Part shown: in pieces, positions 60,096 to 64,000 of the stretch
Numbering within the stretch: the stretch's first letter is position 1
Layout of the letters: each line of letters starts with the position of its first letter
Source of the DNA: an uncultured Lachnospiraceae bacterium
GTDB taxonomy: Bacteria > Bacillota > Clostridia > Lachnospirales > Lachnospiraceae
Assembly (NCBI GenBank): GCA_947593735.1
Contig: CANQDT010000001.1
Coordinates: 62,001-126,000 of the forward strand
Length of the DNA stretch: 64,000 bases
Reading direction: 5' to 3'
The notes under the pieces: model-generated
What the model saw: the letters and a program-made list of their open reading frames with translations, nothing else
Told to the model about the DNA's origin: nothing
Databases searched by the model: none
Position numbers and translations under genes: made by a program

Positions 60096-62207
60096 TTATA
60101 CTTCAAAAATCAGATCGCCGTAGCTCGGGAACGGCCAGTCTTCTTTCGCAACGAGCATTTCAAGCGCGTCCGCGGGTTTCCGTACCTCGCCCATCGCCTC
60201 AAACACCACGTCGTGATAGAAGCGCGCCTGTTCCGCGCCTTCTTCTTTCGCCTCTGCTTCCGCGGTGACTTTTTCAAGCTGTCCGATCGCGGAATACAGA
60301 GCTTTCAGGTTCTCCGCGACTTCCCCGAGCAGGGTAGCCTGAACGGAGGTATCGACGTCGGCGGCTGTCCGGATCGTATTGATGGAATCCGCCAATTCGC
60401 CCTGATATTTGATCACAGCAGGAACGATCTGTTTTTTCGCAATGTCGATCATGGCAAGCGCCTCGATATTGATCGTCTTGGCATACTGCTCATACATGAT
60501 CTCCTGTCTGGATTCAAGCTCTGTCTTTGTATATACGCCGTGACGCTCAAACATCTTCACTGCCTTTTCCGTGCCGAACGCAGGAATCGCGTCAACCATG
60601 GAGCGAAGATTCGGGAGTCCGCGCTGCTCCGCCATCTTTACCCAATCCTCGGAATAACCGTTTCCATTGAAGATGACTCTCTTATGCTCGGAAACCGTCG
60701 TCTTGATCCAGTCGTGCAAAAACAGTTCCACATTGTCCGTCTTTTCCAGTTCATCCGCAAGATCGGCAAGCACATCCGCCACGATCGTATTCAATACGAC
60801 GTTCGGGTCGGAAATCGACTGCGTGGAGCCGACCATACGGAACTCGAATTTATTTCCGGTAAACGCGAACGGCGACGTTCTGTTCCGGTCGGTCGCGTCT
60901 TTCATGAAATCCGGAAGCGTATGGACGCCGGAGACAAGCTGCTCGCCCTGCTTGGAGCTCGTCGCTTCCCCTTTGGTATCCAGCTGTTTCAGGACGTCGT
61001 CCAGCTGTTCGCCAAGGAACATGGAAATGATCGCCGGAGGCGCTTCATTCGCGCCCAGCCTGTGGTCGTTTCCGGGAGACGCCGCGGAAGCGCGGAGCAG
61101 ATCCGCATGCAGGTCGACCGCTTTGATGACTGCTGCGAGGAACATCAAAAACTGCGTATTCTCATGAGGGGTTTTGCCCGGGTCAAGCAGGTTCTGACCA
61201 TCGTTGGTTACCATGGACCAGTTGTTATGTTTTCCGGAACCATTGATGCCGGCAAACGGTTTCTCATGAAGGAGGCAGACCAGTCCGCGCCGGTCGGCAA
61301 CCCGTTTCATCGTCTCCATCACCAGCTGGTTGTGGTCGGTTGCGATATTATTCTGCGCATAGATCGGCGCGAGCTCATGCTGCGCGGGCGCAACCTCGTT
61401 GTGCTGTGTTTTCGCAGTGATCCCGAGTTTCCAGAGCTCTACGTTCAGTTCCGACATAAAGCCCGCGATCCGCTCTTTGATGCTTCCAAAGTAGTGATCG
61501 TCCATCTCCTGCCCTTTCGGCGGCATTGCCCCGAACAGCGTCCTGCCGGTGAAGATCAGGTCTTTTCTCTTTAAATATTTTTCTTTATCGATCAGGAAGT
61601 ATTCCTGTTCCGGTCCAACGGACGTCGTCACCTTCGTCGCCGTCGTATTGCCGAGCGCTCTCAGGACGCGGATCGCCTGGATGTCAAGCGCCTGCATGGA
61701 ACGGAGCAGCGGCGTCTTCTTATCAAGCGCCTCGCCTTTGTAAGAGCAGAATGCCGTCGGAATACAGAGGATCGTCGAATTTGGCGTCTCCTTGATAAAT
61801 GCCGGTGAGGTACAATCCCATGCGGTATATCCCCTCGCCTCAAATGTAGCCCGCAATCCGCCGCTTGGGAAGGAGGACGCGTCCGGCTCGCCTTTGATCA
61901 GTTCTTTACCGGAAAATTCCAGAATGGCTTTCCCGTCGTCAGTCGGGCTGATGAAAGCGTCATGTTTCTCCGCCGTCACGCCTGTCAGCGGCTGGAACCA
62001 GTGCGTATAATGCGTAGCGCCTTTTTCCACCGCCCACTCTTTCATCTCGTTTGCCACTACGTCGGCAATGGCGGGATTTAATTCGGAGCCGGTTTCGATC
62101 GTCTTCTTTAATTCTTTGTACACGCTTTTCGGAAGCCGCGCCCTCATCTCCGTGTCGTTAAATACATTTGAGCCAAAGATTTCTGATACATTTACTTTCT
62201 CATTCAT
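60096..62207 (-). CDS. glnN: Glutamine synthetase type III
   Basis: A 703-residue GSIII enzyme making glutamine from glutamate, ammonia and ATP. The length separates it from the 450-residue Gln[37 protein letters not shown] and the ATP-site [14 protein letters not shown] are family hallmarks. The ATG at 62207 has AAAGGATG upstream; an earlier in-frame start at 62279 lies at the leader hairpin. A leader with a terminator-like hairpin precedes it, and gltD-gltB lie directly upstream, so this is an ammonium assimilation locus. Confidence 0.96.
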   Translation of the reverse strand: MNEKVNVSEIFGSNVFNDTEMRARLPKSVYKELKKTIETGSELNPAIADVVANEMKEWAVEKGATHYTHWFQPLTGVTAEKHDAFISPTDDGKAILEFSGKELIKGEPDASSFPSGGLRATFEARGYTAWDCTSPAFIKETPNSTILCIPTAFCSYKGEALDKKTPLLRSMQALDIQAIRVLRALGNTTATKVTTSVGPEQEYFLIDKEKYLKRKDLIFTGRTLFGAMPPKGQEMDDHYFGSIKERIAGFMSELNVELWKLGITAKTQHNEVAPAQHELAPIYAQNNIATDHNQLVMETMKRVADRRGLVCLLHEKPFAGINGSGKHNNWSMVTNDGQNLLDPGKTPHENTQFLMFLAAVIKAVDLHADLLRASAASPGNDHRLGANEAPPAIISMFLGEQLDDVLKQLDTKGEATSSKQGEQLVSGVHTLPDFMKDATDRNRTSPFAFTGNKFEFRMVGSTQSISDPNVVLNTIVADVLADLADELEKTDNVELFLHDWIKTTVSEHKRVIFNGNGYSEDWVKMAEQRGLPNLRSMVDAIPAFGTEKAVKMFERHGVYTKTELESRQEIMYEQYAKTINIEALAMIDIAKKQIVPAVIKYQGELADSINTIRTAADVDTSVQATLLGEVAENLKALYSAIGQLEKVTAEAEAKEEGAEQARFYHDVVFEAMGEVRKPADALEMLVAKEDWPFPSYGDLIFEV

Positions 62208-62284
62208 ATGTAGACATCCTTTCTCTTTATTCTTTTCAAAACGAATCTCCGTGCCGTTCCGCCCTGAAAGCCTCCGCATTACAG

Positions 62285-62324
62285 AAAAAAGGGGTTCTCA
62301 AATAAACTCTGTGAGAACGCCCTT
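62285..62324 (-). terminator. Terminator-like hairpin in the glnN leader (also behind gltD)
   Basis: On the minus strand GGGCGTTCTCA (62322-62312) pairs with TGAGAACCCC (62300-62291), followed by TTTTTT (62290-62285). It sits between gltD and glnN, about 80 nt before glnN and downstream of a candidate glnN promoter. It may end gltBD transcripts, attenuate glnN, or both. Confidence 0.7.
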
Positions 62325-62360
62325 GTTCAAAATGCTTTTGCACAAATATCCGTTTTTCAT
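62298..62360 (-). other. Possible 20-codon leader reading frame overlapping the glnN attenuator hairpin
   Basis: An ATG at 62360, at about the predicted transcript start, opens a 20-codon frame (MKNGYLCKSILNKGVLTEFI) whose TGA lies inside the downstream arm of the hairpin. No ribosome site precedes it, so it would have to be leaderless. A ribosome on it would disrupt the terminator. Speculative. Confidence 0.25.
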
Positions 62361-62367
62361 AACAAAC

Positions 62368-62396
62368 AGTTTACACCGGTTGCAGCAAAAATGCAA
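62368..62396 (-). promoter_or_regulatory. Candidate promoter of glnN
   Basis: TTGCAT (62391-62396), 17-bp spacer, TAAACT (62368-62373) on the minus strand. It gives a leader of about 150 nt before glnN. Confidence 0.5.
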
Positions 62397-62442
62397 GCAT
62401 TATTTTTCATTTTTTCCGATTCCGGACATTCTCTTCTGTATT

Positions 62443-63930
62443 TTACTCGAGGTTCGTATAGCCCATCAGCTTCTCGTCGACCTGCCGCGCCGCTTCCCTG
62501 CCTTCCCGAATCGCCCATACGACAAGGGACTGGCCGCGGTGCATGTCGCCCGCTGTAAATATATTGTCCACATTGGTTTTGTGGGTTCCCGGTTCTGTCG
62601 CCACGTTGCCCCTCGCGTCCACATCCACGCCAAACGCTTTTGCCACATAACGCTCGCTTCCCAGGAACCCTGCCGCGATCAGGACAAGATCCGCGTCCAT
62701 CTCATATTCGGAACCCGGAATCTCTTCCATGACGTTCCTGCCGGTTTCCTTGTCCAGCCGGCTCTCCAGGCGGACGAGCCGGACCTTTTTCAGCTGTCCG
62801 GATTTATCGCTGATAAATTCTTTCACCGTCGTCTGATAGACGCGCGGGTCGCTGCCATATACGGCGATCGCTTCCTCCTGTCCGTAATCGGTCTTGAGCA
62901 CCCTCGGCCACTGCGGCCATGGGTTATTGTCTGCCCGCTCCTGCGGCGGTTTCGGCATCATCTCGATCTGCGTCACGGACGCTGCCCCATGGCGGATCGA
63001 CGTTCCCACGCAGTCGTTGCCGGTATCCCCTCCGCCGATCACGATCACGTTTTTATCTTTCGCGCTGATGAATTTCCCGTCCTTCAAATCGGAATCCAGC
63101 AGGCTCTTTGTCGTCGCGGTCAGAAAATCAACCGCGAAGCAGATCCCTTTCGCGTCCCTGCCCGGCGCTTTGATATCTCTCGGATTGGAGGCGCCGCACG
63201 CGAGGATCACCGCGTCGTAGTCCCGCTTCAGATCCTCCGCTTTCACATTCTTCCCGACATTCGCTCCTGTTACAAACGTCACGCCTTCCTCTTTCATGAC
63301 ATTGACCTTGCGGTCGATGATATGCTTCTCCAGTTTCATATTCGGGATCCCGTACATCAGCAGCCCGCCGACGCGGTCGCTCCGCTCATAGACGGTAACA
63401 CTGTGACCGCGTTTGTTCAGCTGATCCGCAGCGGCGAGCCCGGAAGGTCCCGACCCGACCACGGCAACCTTTTTCCCTGTCCTCACTTTCGGAGGCTTCG
63501 CGGCGGCAAGCCCGTGCTCATACGCGTATTCGATTATACCATATTCATTGTCATGCACCGTAACCGGTTTCCCGTGAAGCCCGCACGTACAGGACGCCTC
63601 GCACAGTGCCGGGCATACCCTGGACGTAAATTCCGGAAAAGAATTGGTCTTGTGCAGCCGGTAGTACGCCTGCTCCCAGTTGCCGGTATAGACGAGGTCG
63701 TTCCATTCCGGGATCAGGTTGTTCAGCGGGCAGCCGGCAGCCATGCCGCCGAGCGGTTTTCCGGACTGGCAGAACGGAACTCCACATTCCATGCAGCGCG
63801 CGCCCTGCTCCCGCTGCTTTTCTTCCGGCAAATGTATATGAAATTCACGGAAATTCCTGATGCGCTCCAAAGGAGCGATTGATTCACTGTCCTGACGGTC
63901 ATATTCCAAAAATCCGGTTTTCTTCCCCAT
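62443..63930 (-). CDS. gltD: Glutamate synthase small subunit
   Basis: A 495-residue NADPH:flavin subunit that feeds electrons to GltB for glutamate synthesis. The N-terminal iron-sulfur region has ARCMECGVPFC, GCPLNNLIPEWNDLV and CPALCEASC. FAD binds at VVGSGPSGLAAADQLNKRGH near 150 and NADPH at VIGGGDTGNDCVGTSIRHGA near 295; TAGDMHRGQSLVVWAI closes the fold. GGAGGAG lies before the ATG, 12 bp after the preceding gene. glnN follows downstream, completing the GS-GOGAT pair. Confidence 0.96.
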   Translation of the reverse strand: MGKKTGFLEYDRQDSESIAPLERIRNFREFHIHLPEEKQREQGARCMECGVPFCQSGKPLGGMAAGCPLNNLIPEWNDLVYTGNWEQAYYRLHKTNSFPEFTSRVCPALCEASCTCGLHGKPVTVHDNEYGIIEYAYEHGLAAAKPPKVRTGKKVAVVGSGPSGLAAADQLNKRGHSVTVYERSDRVGGLLMYGIPNMKLEKHIIDRKVNVMKEEGVTFVTGANVGKNVKAEDLKRDYDAVILACGASNPRDIKAPGRDAKGICFAVDFLTATTKSLLDSDLKDGKFISAKDKNVIVIGGGDTGNDCVGTSIRHGAASVTQIEMMPKPPQERADNNPWPQWPRVLKTDYGQEEAIAVYGSDPRVYQTTVKEFISDKSGQLKKVRLVRLESRLDKETGRNVMEEIPGSEYEMDADLVLIAAGFLGSERYVAKAFGVDVDARGNVATEPGTHKTNVDNIFTAGDMHRGQSLVVWAIREGREAARQVDEKLMGYTNLE

Positions 63931-63942
63931 CGCTTTCTCCTC

Positions 63943-64000
63943 CTAGTTCTGCGCATTGGCGTAAAACGCTTCGATCTGAGCCTGCTCGCTGCTCAAGCCT
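63943..64000 (-). CDS. gltB: C-terminal end of probable glutamate synthase large subunit (partial)
   Basis: The last 18 codons of a minus-strand gene enter from the right edge, ending EQAQIEAFYANAQN then TAG at 63943-63945. The gltD ribosome site follows directly. Too little is visible to identify it by sequence; gltB is inferred because it is the usual gene before gltD. Confidence 0.6.
   Translation of the reverse strand, partial: GLSSEQAQIEAFYANAQN

Noticed and set aside
62285..62360. ANTAR-type two-hexaloop antitermination target in the glnN leader
   Set aside because: ACAGAG occurs near the hairpin loop, but the flanking bases do not form the required pair of short stems with A1/G4 hexaloops.
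62068..63882. A 604-codon open frame antisense to gltD, and similar long frames antisense to glnN (60213-61574) and the metallopeptidase (57229-58458)
   Set aside because: They are mirror images of highly biased coding sequence, have no ribosome sites and read as Arg/His/Pro-rich low-complexity protein. The minus-strand genes are recognised families.
1..64000. CRISPR arrays, tRNA or rRNA genes, prophage
   Set aside because: No regularly spaced repeats, no cloverleaf-like stretches and no phage structural genes were seen on reading both strands.

Overview
The window reads as chromosome of a spore-forming, low-to-moderate-GC Bacillota, most likely a Clostridia/Lachnospiraceae-type anaerobe. 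The reasons are the FtsK/SpoIIIE - rimO - pgsA - cinA - recA - rny order, yqfD, a SpoIIM-like gene beside nudF, a DUF896 protein, type III glutamine synthetase, a tryptophan T-box, and strong AGGAGG ribosome sites. The family assignment is inference. Nearly all housekeeping genes lie on the minus strand.

Layout. 1-4.6 kb: a signalling/export module made of a FtsX-type permease (cut by the left edge), its ATPase, a histidine kinase, an OmpR-type regulator and a small secreted protein. The ATPase and the secreted protein share the same upstream direct repeat (TGTAAC-N5-TGTAAG). 4.7-10.8 kb: a cassette bracketed by near-identical 28-bp direct repeats, holding an AAA/DUF4143 ATPase, an AraC-like remnant, a LanFEG-type immunity ABC transporter and a divergent two-component system. 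10.9-15.8 kb: Hsp20, an alcohol dehydrogenase/aldehyde dehydrogenase pair, and galT. 15.9-25.2 kb: an XRE regulator with a membrane protein, ferredoxin, formyl-THF cyclo-ligase, DUF896, two flavoproteins, a SpoVB/MurJ-like flippase, a DUF3048 lipoprotein, ybeY and phoH. yqfD and rpsU run the other way.

26.9-31 kb is an eroded accessory patch. It has a 5'-truncated M14 peptidase, a chimera of an MGMT-like domain with the tail of a DinJ/RelB antitoxin, a RelE-type toxin killed by a stop and a frameshift, a frameshifted small gene, two XRE regulators and a transposase fragment. 30.4-38 kb: EamA, Rpn nuclease, alaS preceded by a 45-residue membrane protein missed by usual length cut-offs, and the tryptophan transporter trpXYZ behind a T-box with a UGG specifier and extra terminators. 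38-51.4 kb: SpoIIM-like, nudF, rny, recX, recA, cinA, pgsA, rimO, folD, fhs, ftsK, uppP. 51.6-64 kb: a 3D-domain cell-wall protein with a WalR-like site, proA, proB, a glycosyltransferase, azlCD, a sirtuin, a two-domain metallopeptidase, a polysaccharide deacetylase, glutamine synthetase III and glutamate synthase.

The most interesting candidates are the module at 1-4.6 kb with its shared operator, the repeat-bracketed immunity cassette, the MGMT-DinJ chimera, the double metallopeptidase, and the stacked or leader terminators upstream of trpX and glnN. All homology statements come from reading motifs; no database was searched.
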